This document shows positions 17,331-26,201 of a DNA stretch of 64,000 bases, in pieces. Each line of letters begins with the position of its first letter. Within the stretch, counting starts at the first letter, position 1. The position numbers were made by a program, and so were the translations under genes. The stretch spans positions 653,376 through 717,375 of the forward strand of contig CAZNSX010000002.1 in NCBI GenBank assembly GCA_964575845.1. The letters run 5' to 3'. Source of the DNA: CAZNSX01 sp964575845 (GTDB lineage Bacteria > UBA8248 > CAZNSX01). A model generated the notes under the pieces. It was not told where the DNA came from, searched no databases, and worked only from the letters and a program-made list of their open reading frames with translations.

Positions 17331-19574
17331 CTAGGGGGTGAGGAGGCGGTGGGCCAGAGCGGTGAAGCGCTTCTGAACCTTATCGTTTTTTACGGCGATT
17401 GCCAGGGCCTTCTTGGAGCCGATGATAACGGCCAGCTTCCGGGCCCGCGTTAGCGCGGTGTAGAGCAGGTTCCGCTGAAGAAGCATGAAATGTTGGGTCA
17501 ACAAGGGTAGAACAACCGCTGGATACTCAGAACCCTGGGACTTGTGTACGGTGACGGCATAAGCATGGACCAACTCGTCCAGCTCCTTGAGGTCATAGCC
17601 GACCCGAAGGTTCCCGAAGTCCACCTCTAATTCTCCTGATTCCGGGTCAAGCCTGTGCACCTGCCCTATGTCTCCGTTAAAGACCCCTTTCTCGTAATTA
17701 TTGCGTATCTGCATCACCTTATCGCGCACCCGGAACACTTTTCCTTCCCGGGAGAGTTCCCGCCCCGAAGGGTTGAGGGCTCGCTGGAGCTCGGAGTTGA
17801 GGTTGGCCGCCCCCACCGCGCCCCTATTCATCGGGGTGAGAACCTGGACGTCATTCAGAGGGTCGAGGCCAAAGCGCTCGGGAAGGCGCCTCGTGCAGAC
17901 CTCCAGAAGCACCCTCAGGGCATCCCGTGCGTCCTCCTCTTCGATAAAATAAAAGTCCGAGAGCTCTCCTCGCTCCGCCCGCAGGGCCGGAAACTGGCCC
18001 GCGTTTACACGGTGAGCATTTATGACGATGAGGCTCTCGCGGGCCTGCCGAAAGATCTCCCTCAGCCATACCACGGGCAAGGCCCCGGAGCTGATGAGGT
18101 CCTTCAGCACATTTCCCGGGCCGACCGAGGGCAGCTGGTCTACATCCCCCACCAGGACCAGGGACGCCTCAGCGGGGATGGCCTTGAGGAGATGGTGGGT
18201 TAGAAGGGCATCCAGCATGGAGGCCTCATCTATGATGACGGCATCGGCTCTCAGGGGGTTTTCGGCGTCCCGCTGAAAGCAACCCTTATGGGGGCTATAC
18301 TCCAGGAGCCGGTGCACTGTCATCGCTTCCCTGCCCGTTACCTCGGAGAGCCGCTTTGCTGCGCGGCCGGTGGGGGCTGCCAGGGCTACCCTGAGTTTAA
18401 GGCGGGAGAGAAGGGATGCCACGGCGCTTATGACGCTGGTCTTTCCGGTGCCCGGCCCTCCGGTTATAATGAGCACCTTCTCCGTGAGGGTCCCCTCTAT
18501 GGCACGGCGCTGGTCGGAGGTGGCGGGGCCGAGAGCGGTAGCCTCCACGGCGAATCTCCTGAGGGACTCCCTTGGGGATAAGCCCTCCGCTGCGGGAAGG
18601 GCTCTTAAGGTGCTGTCTGGCCTCGGGGTGGAGATGAGGGCCTTCAGTCTCCTCGCCGTCTCCTTCTCGGCCAGATGGAAAGTAGGAAGGTATATTGCCA
18701 TTCTTCCGGGAGCTTCCGGAAGCTCTTCCTCTATGATGCGCGCTCCCTCTTTCTGAGAGAGAAGAGCTCTCTCTATCAGGGGGGGCTCCATCCCAAGAAG
18801 CCCTCCGCACCTCTCGATGAGTTCCCCCCTGGGGAAGTAAATATGACCCTCTTCGGTGAGTTGCTGAAGGGTGTAGATGATGCCCGCCTCGGCCCTTTGG
18901 CGAGAGTCCGCGGGAAATCCCAGGCGCTGGGCTATCCCATCGGCCGTCTTGAACCCTATTCCAAAAATATCTGAGGCCAGGCGGTAGGGGTCTTCCCTCA
19001 CTATGGCTAAGGCCCTTCGGCCGTAATGTTTATAAATCTTTGCGGCGCGGCTGGCCGAGACGTCATGGCTCTGCAGAAAGAGCATCACGTCGCGGAGTTC
19101 CTGCTGCTCCCGCCAGGCCTCGGCTATGGCCCGAAACCGTTTGGGCCCGATGCCCTGTACCTCGGAGAGCCGCTCGGGCTCCCTGTCTATGACCTCCAGG
19201 GTCTTTTCTCCGAAGCATTTCACCAGGCGGGATGCCATAACAGGGCCGATGCCCTTTACAACACCCGAAGCGAGATACTTTTCGATGTCGGCGGCCGTGG
19301 CCGGGATTATAGGGGTGTAACTTTCCACCCGATACTGGGGGCCGAAGCGGGGGTGGGTTTCCCACTTTCCCCTGAGCCTGAGGCGCTCGCCCAGGTTCAC
19401 TCCCACGAGGCTTCCCACGACGGTCACGGGCGTTGTGTGGCCCTCAGCCCTGAGAGAGGCCACCGTGTAGCCCGTCTCTTCGTTGTGGTAGAGAGTACGC
19501 TCTAAGACCCCCTCGATCACCTTCTCATCCGGGAAGAGGCCCTCCTGGGCCCCCGGGCTCTGAGGTTTTTCCAT
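17331..19574 (-). CDS. recD2: RecD2-type SF1B ATP-dependent DNA helicase
   Basis: 747 aa, the length of RecD2 proteins acting without RecBC. Order: N-terminal OB-like region, tandem helix-hairpin-helix segment (GIGPVMASRLV, VQGIGPKRF, about 110-165), then the helicase core with Walker A ITGGPGTGKTS, DEASMLD, GDVDQLPSVGPG and the C-terminal motif VHKSQGSEYPAVVLPL. Unwinds 5'-to-3' in repair. It appears to be a single-gene unit. Confidence 0.93.
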   Translation of the reverse strand: MEKPQSPGAQEGLFPDEKVIEGVLERTLYHNEETGYTVASLRAEGHTTPVTVVGSLVGVNLGERLRLRGKWETHPRFGPQYRVESYTPIIPATAADIEKYLASGVVKGIGPVMASRLVKCFGEKTLEVIDREPERLSEVQGIGPKRFRAIAEAWREQQELRDVMLFLQSHDVSASRAAKIYKHYGRRALAIVREDPYRLASDIFGIGFKTADGIAQRLGFPADSRQRAEAGIIYTLQQLTEEGHIYFPRGELIERCGGLLGMEPPLIERALLSQKEGARIIEEELPEAPGRMAIYLPTFHLAEKETARRLKALISTPRPDSTLRALPAAEGLSPRESLRRFAVEATALGPATSDQRRAIEGTLTEKVLIITGGPGTGKTSVISAVASLLSRLKLRVALAAPTGRAAKRLSEVTGREAMTVHRLLEYSPHKGCFQRDAENPLRADAVIIDEASMLDALLTHHLLKAIPAEASLVLVGDVDQLPSVGPGNVLKDLISSGALPVVWLREIFRQARESLIVINAHRVNAGQFPALRAERGELSDFYFIEEEDARDALRVLLEVCTRRLPERFGLDPLNDVQVLTPMNRGAVGAANLNSELQRALNPSGRELSREGKVFRVRDKVMQIRNNYEKGVFNGDIGQVHRLDPESGELEVDFGNLRVGYDLKELDELVHAYAVTVHKSQGSEYPAVVLPLLTQHFMLLQRNLLYTALTRARKLAVIIGSKKALAIAVKNDKVQKRFTALAHRLLTP

Positions 19575-19734
19575 TGATTACTCCGTGGGGTCTACCTTCT
19601 CAGGGGCCCCGACCGATCTCCGCCCATAATCGAAGACTCCCCCGCCCTCGCTATTGCCGAAAAAGTTGCCCAGATTTTGAGCCGGAGAACGCGTGGGTTC
19701 GTGGGGTCCAGTCTCACACTTCAGGATCTCCCGA

Positions 19735-20787
19735 CTACACTTCAACCACTATCTTGATGGCCTCGGGGGGTTTTCGTTTGAAAGTCTCGAGAGCCTCCTC
19801 AAACTCATCGAAGGAAAAGACGTGGGTCACTATGGGGGAGGAGTCAAGGCGCCCTGTCCTGTAAGCCCTTATTGCGCGGCCGCAGCTCCGGTCGCCCTCG
19901 CCCCGCGTCCCGTAAACGGTTATCTGGTCGAGGGCTATCCGGTCGGGGTTGAATGGAACTCTCTTACCCCCTGATATCCCCAGAAGAAGCACCCTCCCTC
20001 CCCTCCTCACAAGCTCTATGGCCTCAGAGGCCAGCTCCGCCACTCCGGCGGCTTCGACCACCAGGTCGGGACCCCGCTCAAAGCCATAGCGCTTGAGCCC
20101 CTCGCTCACTTTCTCCTCCTTGACATTGATGGTGCCGTCGATGCCGAGCCTGCTTGCCGCCTCCAGGCGCTCATCATGGACATCCGTCACGACCGTCTTT
20201 CGTGCGCCCAGGTATTTCGCGAACTGGGCCGTCAAAAGTCCAATGGAGCCAGCGCCCAGAACGACTACCTCATCCCCCGTCTCAACTCCGCAGGTCTCAA
20301 GGCCCATCACGCACGTCCCGGCCGTGGTAATGAGGGTTCCTGTGGTGAAGCTCATATCATCGGGAAGCAAATGGAGGTTTCCCACTCTCACCACACAGTA
20401 CTCGGCAAATCCGCCATCGGTCGTGCAGCCCACGTGCCTGTGCAGGGGGCTCCTCCCGTAGTTCAGGCAGATGGTGTAGAAGCCCCGCATGCAATTATCG
20501 CAGCGGAAGCAGCCCGAATGAGACTCATGGGCTACCCGGTCGCCGGGCTTGAACTCGAAGACATCGGGGGCCACCTCCGCCACCTCACCAGCCCACTCAT
20601 GGCCGGGCACCAGAGGGTAACTGACCCGCGGCATGGTCCCATCTAAGAGGTGGAAGTCAGAGCCGCAGAAGCTGAATGCCCTGACCCGGCAGAGCACCTC
20701 GCCCGGGCCCAGCTCAGGCTCCGGGATTTCCTTTACACTTACATGATGGGGTTTCTCAACTACGACGGCTTTCATGAATTTAGGCAT
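19735..20787 (-). CDS. zinc-dependent sorbitol/threonine-dehydrogenase-like MDR protein
   Basis: 350 aa. Catalytic zinc pattern SFCGSDFHLL with PGHEWAGEV, structural-zinc cysteines CFRCDNCMRGFYTIC and cofactor motif VLGAGSIGLLTAQ. EVVDxxxxR-type NAD specificity is suggested by VVTDVHDERLEAASRLG. Resembles threonine 3-dehydrogenase or sugar-alcohol dehydrogenases. It follows the receiver-HATPase gene by 23 bp, probably as the last gene of a mazG-led unit. Confidence 0.85.
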   Translation of the reverse strand: MPKFMKAVVVEKPHHVSVKEIPEPELGPGEVLCRVRAFSFCGSDFHLLDGTMPRVSYPLVPGHEWAGEVAEVAPDVFEFKPGDRVAHESHSGCFRCDNCMRGFYTICLNYGRSPLHRHVGCTTDGGFAEYCVVRVGNLHLLPDDMSFTTGTLITTAGTCVMGLETCGVETGDEVVVLGAGSIGLLTAQFAKYLGARKTVVTDVHDERLEAASRLGIDGTINVKEEKVSEGLKRYGFERGPDLVVEAAGVAELASEAIELVRRGGRVLLLGISGGKRVPFNPDRIALDQITVYGTRGEGDRSCGRAIRAYRTGRLDSSPIVTHVFSFDEFEEALETFKRKPPEAIKIVVEV

Positions 20788-20810
20788 CCTGTAGGCACCC
20801 GGCCCATGGA

Positions 20811-21620
20811 CTAAGCGAGATTCTTTGTCATGGTGAGGCGGTTTCCCTTGGCGTTAAATCTCAGCCGGTCCATGAGGAAGTAGATTATGAAAAGGCCCTT
20901 TCGCCCGGGGGGTTTATGAGGGGTTCGGGCCAGCTCTTCCAGGGTCGCACGAGCGGGAAAGCCCTCTCCCTCATCCATTACCGAGATGCTCAAGCGGCCC
21001 TGGCGCACGCTCAGGCGCACCTTGATATTCTTGCTCTCATCTCCCCTGTTTCCATGCTCGTGAGCGTTCAGCAGAGCCTCCTCAAGGCAAAGGCCGATGC
21101 TGTTCAGCTCCTTGTCATTGTCCACTCCCCTGCGTTCGCACTCCTTGAGAATAAAAACGCTCACCGAAGGTAGAAGCTCTATATCGCTCGGGAAAGTCAG
21201 CTCCGTAACATGGGAGGCCAGGCTCTCGATGAGCCCGGAGCTCAGCGCGAGGCGTCTTCTCAGGAGTCCCTTGCGGATGACCCGTTCCACCTCCTCAAGC
21301 CCGAACGGCTTGGAGAGGAAGTTGAAGGCACCCCCGTTGAGGGCCTCCACCACGTTCTCGGCGGTTCCGTATCCGGAGATAACGGCTACCGGTATACGGG
21401 GGTCAAATTCCTTAAGAGCCCTTATGAGCTCAAGGCCGTCCATCCGGGGCATGGAGAGGTCCGTGAGCAGAAGGTCCACTTCCCCGGTCCTCACCCTTTC
21501 CAGAGCTTCTAGGCCATCTCCTGCACTGATGGCCTTGTGGCCCAGCTTCTCGGTCATCCCACAAAGGGTGGAGCAGACCTCGGGTTCATCATCGGCTATG
21601 AGAATGGTGGCTTTTTCCAC
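20811..21620 (-). CDS. response regulator fused to an RsbW-like HATPase domain
   Basis: 269 aa. Residues 1-120 are an intact receiver (D10-D11, phospho-acceptor D54 in LLTDLSMPRMDG, lysine in FLSKPFG). Residues about 145-265 are a histidine-kinase-type ATPase of the anti-sigma serine kinase class: the N-box ALLNAHEHGN and the DEGEGFPA G1 box, without a HisKA phospho-acceptor. Such proteins usually bind or phosphorylate an anti-anti-sigma partner; none is in the window. Lies between mazG and a dehydrogenase with 23-bp gaps. Confidence 0.82.
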   Translation of the reverse strand: MEKATILIADDEPEVCSTLCGMTEKLGHKAISAGDGLEALERVRTGEVDLLLTDLSMPRMDGLELIRALKEFDPRIPVAVISGYGTAENVVEALNGGAFNFLSKPFGLEEVERVIRKGLLRRRLALSSGLIESLASHVTELTFPSDIELLPSVSVFILKECERRGVDNDKELNSIGLCLEEALLNAHEHGNRGDESKNIKVRLSVRQGRLSISVMDEGEGFPARATLEELARTPHKPPGRKGLFIIYFLMDRLRFNAKGNRLTMTKNLA

Positions 21621-21643
21621 GGGACATTCCCTCCGACGGGGGC

Positions 21644-22444
21644 TCAGAGGAGGCTATCTCGGGAGGCCCCCTTGGACTCCTCCCAGAGGCGGTCGAGCGC
21701 CTCGAGGTCAACCTCGTCCAGGCTTTTTCCCCGGGCGGCAAGAGCTCTTTCCATGTGCCGGAAGCGAGCACAAAATTTATCGATGGTTCCTCTCAGGGCG
21801 TCCTCGGGGTCCATAGAAAGATGGCGGGCGAGGTTGACGATGCTAAAGAGAAGGTCGCCCAGCTCCATGCGGGCATCGAACTCCCGCCTTTCCCTGAGAG
21901 CTGCTTTGAGCTCACGCAACTCCTCCTCAGCTTTGGCCAGCACATCCTCGGGGCTGCTCCAGTCAAAGCCCACCCGAGAGGCTTTGGTCTGGACTCGGTG
22001 GGCTCTCAGGAGGGCGGGAAGGCTCCGGGGCACGCCATCGAGTAGAGAGGATTTCGGGTCATTCCCTCTCTCTTGGCGCTTGATCTCCTCCCAGTGGCGC
22101 AGCACCTCCTCCGGGTTATCTGCTCTCGCCTCGCCGAAAACATGGGGGTGCCGGGCTATCATCTTCTCCTTGGCCGCGGCAAGGACATCCCAGATGTCGA
22201 ACTCTCCCTGGTCCTTGGCTATCTGAGAATGGAAGACTATCTGGAAGAGCAGGTCTCCCAGCTCCTCCTTGATTTTATCGGGCCTCCCGGCCTCTATGGC
22301 CTCCAAAACCTCGTAGGATTCTTCAATGAGATAGGGCTTCAGGCTCTGCCGAGTCTGCTCCCGGTCCCATGGGCATCCCTTCTCTGAGCGAAGGCGGGCC
22401 ATGATATCTACCAAGTCCCTAAAATCTCGCCTAGCCTCATCCAT
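21644..22444 (-). CDS. mazG: MazG nucleoside triphosphate pyrophosphohydrolase
   Basis: 266 aa, two MazG repeats. Repeat one: CPWDREQTRQSLKPYLIEE and EELGDLLFQIVFHSQIA with the EExxE/ExxD metal residues. Repeat two: GDLLFSIVNLARHL. It hydrolyses NTPs to NMPs and pyrophosphate, cleaning the nucleotide pool. Divergent from mutL across an AT-rich stretch. Confidence 0.93.
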   Translation of the reverse strand: MDEARRDFRDLVDIMARLRSEKGCPWDREQTRQSLKPYLIEESYEVLEAIEAGRPDKIKEELGDLLFQIVFHSQIAKDQGEFDIWDVLAAAKEKMIARHPHVFGEARADNPEEVLRHWEEIKRQERGNDPKSSLLDGVPRSLPALLRAHRVQTKASRVGFDWSSPEDVLAKAEEELRELKAALRERREFDARMELGDLLFSIVNLARHLSMDPEDALRGTIDKFCARFRHMERALAARGKSLDEVDLEALDRLWEESKGASRDSLL

Positions 22445-22719
22445 GAACCCAGAAAACCCCCTTTCTGAGAGGCCTCTTCAGGCCTTTACCAATCTAACCG
22501 CGTTGAGAATTAAATTATATAGGCGGGATATTCCTCGACCAAGAATTATTTTCCTGGGATAGGCTAAAGAAAAAAAGAAAAAATATCAAGATGTTGGGTT
22601 TTTGAGCAAGCAAAATACAAAATCTTGGGTTCCCATCGAATTTTTCCTTGACGGCGCTCTCCGGCGGGGCTAAAAGAAAACTAAAGCTCGGAGGTAGTGT
22701 TTCTTTTTCCTGCTCGAAT

Positions 22720-24513
22720 ATGAAGATTCCTGAAGGAATTTCGCGAGAAGGTATCTCCTCACCCCGCGTGCAAATCCTCACGGAAGGCTTGGTGAACCGA
22801 ATTGCCGCAGGGGAGGTGGTGGAGCGCCCCGCCTCGGTGGTGAAGGAACTGGTGGAGAACTCCCTCGATGCCGGGGCCTCTTTCATAGAGGTGGAGGTCC
22901 GGGGAGGGGGGAGAGAGTACATCGGGGTTTTGGATGACGGCTGCGGTATGAGTCGCGAGGATGCCGAGCTCGCTCTCCAGCGCCATGCCACAAGCAAACT
23001 GCGCTCGGAGGATGACCTTACGCGCATAGCTTCCCTGGGTTTCAGGGGGGAGGCCCTTCCCAGCGTTGCCGCTGTGTCCAAATTAAGACTCACCACATGC
23101 AGTGAAGATTCTTCCATCGGGACACAGGTTGCGGTAGAGGGGGGAGTCATCAAAGGGGTTTTGGAGGCCGGGTGTCCTCGGGGGACCTTCCTCCAGGTCG
23201 AGGAGCTCTTTTTTAATACCCCAGCCCGCCTTAAATTTTTGAAGAAGCCCTCTACTGAGCTCGCGCGGATAGGGGAGGCTCTCACCCTCCTGGCCCTATC
23301 CCACCCCGGGGTAGGCTTTACCCTCAAGCACGAGGGCCGCTTTCTCTTGGAGGTTTCCCACTCAGAGCTCCCCTCAAGGGCCTCGGCTCTTCTGGGAAGA
23401 GAGCTCTTCTCCCTGCTCCTACCTCTTGAAGAAGCCTCAGGGGAGCTCAGCCTCAAGGGGTTTATCGCCCCGCCTTCATTCCACAGGCCCCGCCGCTCCC
23501 AGCAGTATCTCTTTGTCAACCGAAGGCCAGTAAGAGACTCTACGGCCGGCCAGGCCCTCTACGAAGGCTACAGGGGGCAGTTGCCCCAAGGGCGCCATCC
23601 CGTCTACCTCATTTTTCTAGACCTTCCTCCCGAAGGGGTGGATGTGAATGTCCATCCCGCCAAGCGCGAGGTCCGCTTCAGGGAGCCTGACCTCATCTTC
23701 CGCTTCCTCAGGGGAGCCGTCAGAAGGGCTCTGGAGGTACCGGTAAGTTGCTTCAAGGGAAAGCCTTATGCGTTGAGGGCTGATAGCGGGGCAAAAGGGG
23801 GGGTCTTAGAGGCCGCCCCCCCTTACGGGAGGAGACCCCTCGCTTTTGATGAGGGGGAGCCTCGCCAAGGCCCCTCGAAGCCCAGAGCCTTCTCTCCGTC
23901 CCTTCCCTTGAGGGTTCCGCTCGAAGGCCTATCGCTCGGGGGAGCCCGCTACCTGGGACAGCTCTGGGGCTCCTTTCTCCTCTTTGAGGGGGAGGAGGGG
24001 CTTCTGGTTCTGGACCAGCATGCAGCCCATGAGCGGATCCTCTATGAGAAGCTCGAGGCCTCCCTGCGCAAGGGGGAGCTGAAGCGCCAGGGGCTTCTTC
24101 TGTCCCTTACCCTGGATCTCACCCCTGGAGATGCCTTAATTTTGGAGGAACATTTGGGAACTCTGACCAGGCTCGGCTTTGAGGTGGAGCCCTTTGGCGG
24201 AAGGAGCTTCCTCTTAAGGGCGGTGCCGGCACTCCTCTCAGGAGAAGACCCGGGCGAGCTCATATCCTGGGCTCTGGAGGAGATCAGGGCAACCGAAGAA
24301 AAACCTTCTCTTGGCGAGATGGCCGAGAGGCTTCTAAGGGCTCTCGCCTGCCGAGCAGCCGTCAAAGCCGATAGAGCCCTGAAGGAAGAAGAAGTGAGGG
24401 CTCTGGGGGAAGCCCTTGAGTCCACCCCCTTTCGCTGGTGTTGCCCTCACGGGAGACCTCTGGCGCTGCTCGTGGAAAGGGAGGAGTTCTTGAGGAAATT
24501 TCACCGATCTTAG
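22720..24513 (+). CDS. mutL: DNA mismatch repair protein MutL (endonuclease-positive type)
   Basis: 597 aa from ATG 22720. The ATPase domain has KELVENSLDAG, DDGCGM, the ATSKL segment and GFRGEAL. The C-terminal domain has DQHAAHERILYE, the metal-binding endonuclease motif DQHAx2Ex4E, so this MutL should nick DNA, as in bacteria lacking MutH. Start is uncertain: no good ribosome site precedes 22720 (GGAGG lies 25 bp away), and the usual family start would be near the GTG ahead of QILTEGL. MutS is not in the window. Confidence 0.92.
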   Translation: MKIPEGISREGISSPRVQILTEGLVNRIAAGEVVERPASVVKELVENSLDAGASFIEVEVRGGGREYIGVLDDGCGMSREDAELALQRHATSKLRSEDDLTRIASLGFRGEALPSVAAVSKLRLTTCSEDSSIGTQVAVEGGVIKGVLEAGCPRGTFLQVEELFFNTPARLKFLKKPSTELARIGEALTLLALSHPGVGFTLKHEGRFLLEVSHSELPSRASALLGRELFSLLLPLEEASGELSLKGFIAPPSFHRPRRSQQYLFVNRRPVRDSTAGQALYEGYRGQLPQGRHPVYLIFLDLPPEGVDVNVHPAKREVRFREPDLIFRFLRGAVRRALEVPVSCFKGKPYALRADSGAKGGVLEAAPPYGRRPLAFDEGEPRQGPSKPRAFSPSLPLRVPLEGLSLGGARYLGQLWGSFLLFEGEEGLLVLDQHAAHERILYEKLEASLRKGELKRQGLLLSLTLDLTPGDALILEEHLGTLTRLGFEVEPFGGRSFLLRAVPALLSGEDPGELISWALEEIRATEEKPSLGEMAERLLRALACRAAVKADRALKEEEVRALGEALESTPFRWCCPHGRPLALLVEREEFLRKFHRS

Positions 24514-24545
24514 GCCGTCATTTGCGTTCTTGGCAGGCTTTTTGC

Positions 24546-24574
24546 TTGACTTTTAAGTGATTATGGAGTAATTC
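24546..24574 (+). promoter_or_regulatory. guaB: putative sigma-70 promoter of the guaB-led run
   Basis: TTGACT (24546-24551), 17-bp spacer, TAATTC (24569-24574), about 145 bp upstream of guaB and just after mutL. Likely start of the long co-directional run. Confidence 0.4.
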
Positions 24575-24594
24575 TTACGATCAAAAAGAGGAGA

Positions 24595-24741
24595 ATGGAT
24601 CTTAGCCCACGGACCCATGAGCAGCAGGCTGACCAGCGTCCACGGCCGCTCTCTAAGAGGTCGGAGTGGGCTTCCGTTTATACTGGCTCTGAGGCTTCCT
24701 CCGGGGAGGTGCCCACAGGATGGAATTTGAGAAGGATTTAG
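24595..24741 (+). CDS. possible 48-codon upstream ORF overlapping the guaB start
   Basis: ATG 24595 is preceded by GAGGAGA, a stronger ribosome site than most genes here. The frame runs to TAG at 24739-24741, overlapping the first 22 bp of guaB in another frame. The product is 48 aa, begins MDLSPRTHEQQ, is basic at its end and has no recognised domain. It may be a leader peptide coupling translation into guaB, or chance. Confidence 0.3.
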   Translation: MDLSPRTHEQQADQRPRPLSKRSEWASVYTGSEASSGEVPTGWNLRRI

Positions 24742-26201
24742 GGCTTACCTTTGATGATGTCGTACTTCTGCCGGCCAAGAGTGAGGTTCTGCCTCGGGAG
24801 GTAGACCTATCGACCCAACTCACACCCAAGATCCGCCTCAACATCCCCCTTCTCAGCTCGGCCATGGATACTGTGACGGAGTCGCGCCTTGCCATCGCCC
24901 TGGCCCAGGAGGGCGGCCTAGGGGTCATTCACCGTAATTTCTCGGTGGAGGAACAGGCAAGGGAAGTGGACAAAGTGAAGCGCTCTGAGAGCGGGATGAT
25001 CACAGACCCCATCACCATGTCCCCCGACCAGAGCATCGGGGAGGCCATGCAGGTGATGGAGAAGTACCGGATCTCAGGTGTTCCCATAACAGAGCGAAGG
25101 AAACTGGTGGGCATCCTCACAAACCGGGATCTCCGCTTTGAGGACAAATTTGAGCGGAGGATCGGTGACCTGATGACAAAAAAGAACTTGGTCACCGTTC
25201 CCATGGGGACGACTCTTGAGGAGTCGAAAAAACATCTGCACGAGCATCGCATAGAGAAGCTTCTCGTGGTGGACGATGATTTCAACCTGATGGGGCTCAT
25301 CACCATCAAGGACATTGAAAAAGCGCGCAAATATCCCAAAGCCAGCAAAGACAGCCGTGGTCGTCTGCGGGTGGGAGCGGCTGTGGGGGTTGGGGAAGAT
25401 ATGCTTAGCCGGGCTCGGGCCCTCATCGAGGCGGGCGTGGACCTTATCGTGGTGGACACCGCCCATGGACACTCCACCCGGGTTCTCAGGGCTGTCGAGC
25501 GTCTGAAGGAGGTTTTCCCCGAGGTGGAGGTACTGGCGGGGAATGTGGCTACGGCCGAAGCTACCCGCGACCTTCTGGCCGCAGGGGCGGACGCCATTAA
25601 GGTCGGCATCGGCCCCGGCTCTATCTGCACCACAAGGGTTATTGCCGGGGTGGGCGTCCCCCAAGTTACGGCCATTATGAGTTGTGCCCGAGTAGGCGAT
25701 GAGACGGGAGCAAGGGTGGTGGCCGACGGTGGGGTCAAATACTCCGGGGACATCGTCAAGGCTATAGCGTCTGGCGCCGCGGCCGTCATGATAGGGAGCA
25801 TCTTTGCGGGCACTGAGGAGAGCCCGGGAGAGAGGGTTCTTTACCAGGGTCGAAGCTACAAGGTTTACCGCGGTATGGGCTCCATCGGGGCCATGGCTGA
25901 AGGGAGCGGGGACCGTTACTTTCAGGAGGGCGAGCTCAGCGAAACGAAGCTGGTGCCCGAGGGAGTAGAGGGAAGGGTGCCCTATAAAGGCTCCCTCTCG
26001 GCCAGCGTATATCAGCTGATGGGAGGCCTCGCGGCGGGCATGGGCTACACGGGCTCGGCCGACATCGAGACCCTGCGAACCAACTGCCGCTTTATGCGTT
26101 TAACCACTGCAGGGCTCCAGGAGAGCCACGTCCATGATGTCATCATAACGCGCGAGGCCCCTAACTACCAGCGGAGCCCCGCCTGGCGAGAGAGTCCATG
26201 A
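24720..26201 (+). CDS. guaB: inosine-5'-monophosphate dehydrogenase
   Basis: 493 aa. LTFDDVVLLPAKSEVLP at the N-terminus, two CBS domains at about 93-205 (ISGVPITE, IEKLLVVDDD), the catalytic-cysteine loop GIGPGSICTTRVIAG and the flap GVEGRVPYKG. Oxidises IMP to XMP, the committed step to GMP. The guaA gene lies 3.7 kb downstream on the same strand, separated by signalling genes. Its stop overlaps the kinase start by 4 bp (ATGA). Confidence 0.96.
   Translation: MEFEKDLGLTFDDVVLLPAKSEVLPREVDLSTQLTPKIRLNIPLLSSAMDTVTESRLAIALAQEGGLGVIHRNFSVEEQAREVDKVKRSESGMITDPITMSPDQSIGEAMQVMEKYRISGVPITERRKLVGILTNRDLRFEDKFERRIGDLMTKKNLVTVPMGTTLEESKKHLHEHRIEKLLVVDDDFNLMGLITIKDIEKARKYPKASKDSRGRLRVGAAVGVGEDMLSRARALIEAGVDLIVVDTAHGHSTRVLRAVERLKEVFPEVEVLAGNVATAEATRDLLAAGADAIKVGIGPGSICTTRVIAGVGVPQVTAIMSCARVGDETGARVVADGGVKYSGDIVKAIASGAAAVMIGSIFAGTEESPGERVLYQGRSYKVYRGMGSIGAMAEGSGDRYFQEGELSETKLVPEGVEGRVPYKGSLSASVYQLMGGLAAGMGYTGSADIETLRTNCRFMRLTTAGLQESHVHDVIITREAPNYQRSPAWRESP

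Noticed and set aside
22515..23519. 334-codon minus-strand open frame
   Set aside because: Antisense to the ATPase domain of mutL; composition is Ser/Arg-rich as expected for a shadow frame.
24929..25813. 294-codon minus-strand open frame
   Set aside because: Antisense to guaB CBS and catalytic domains; no family resemblance.
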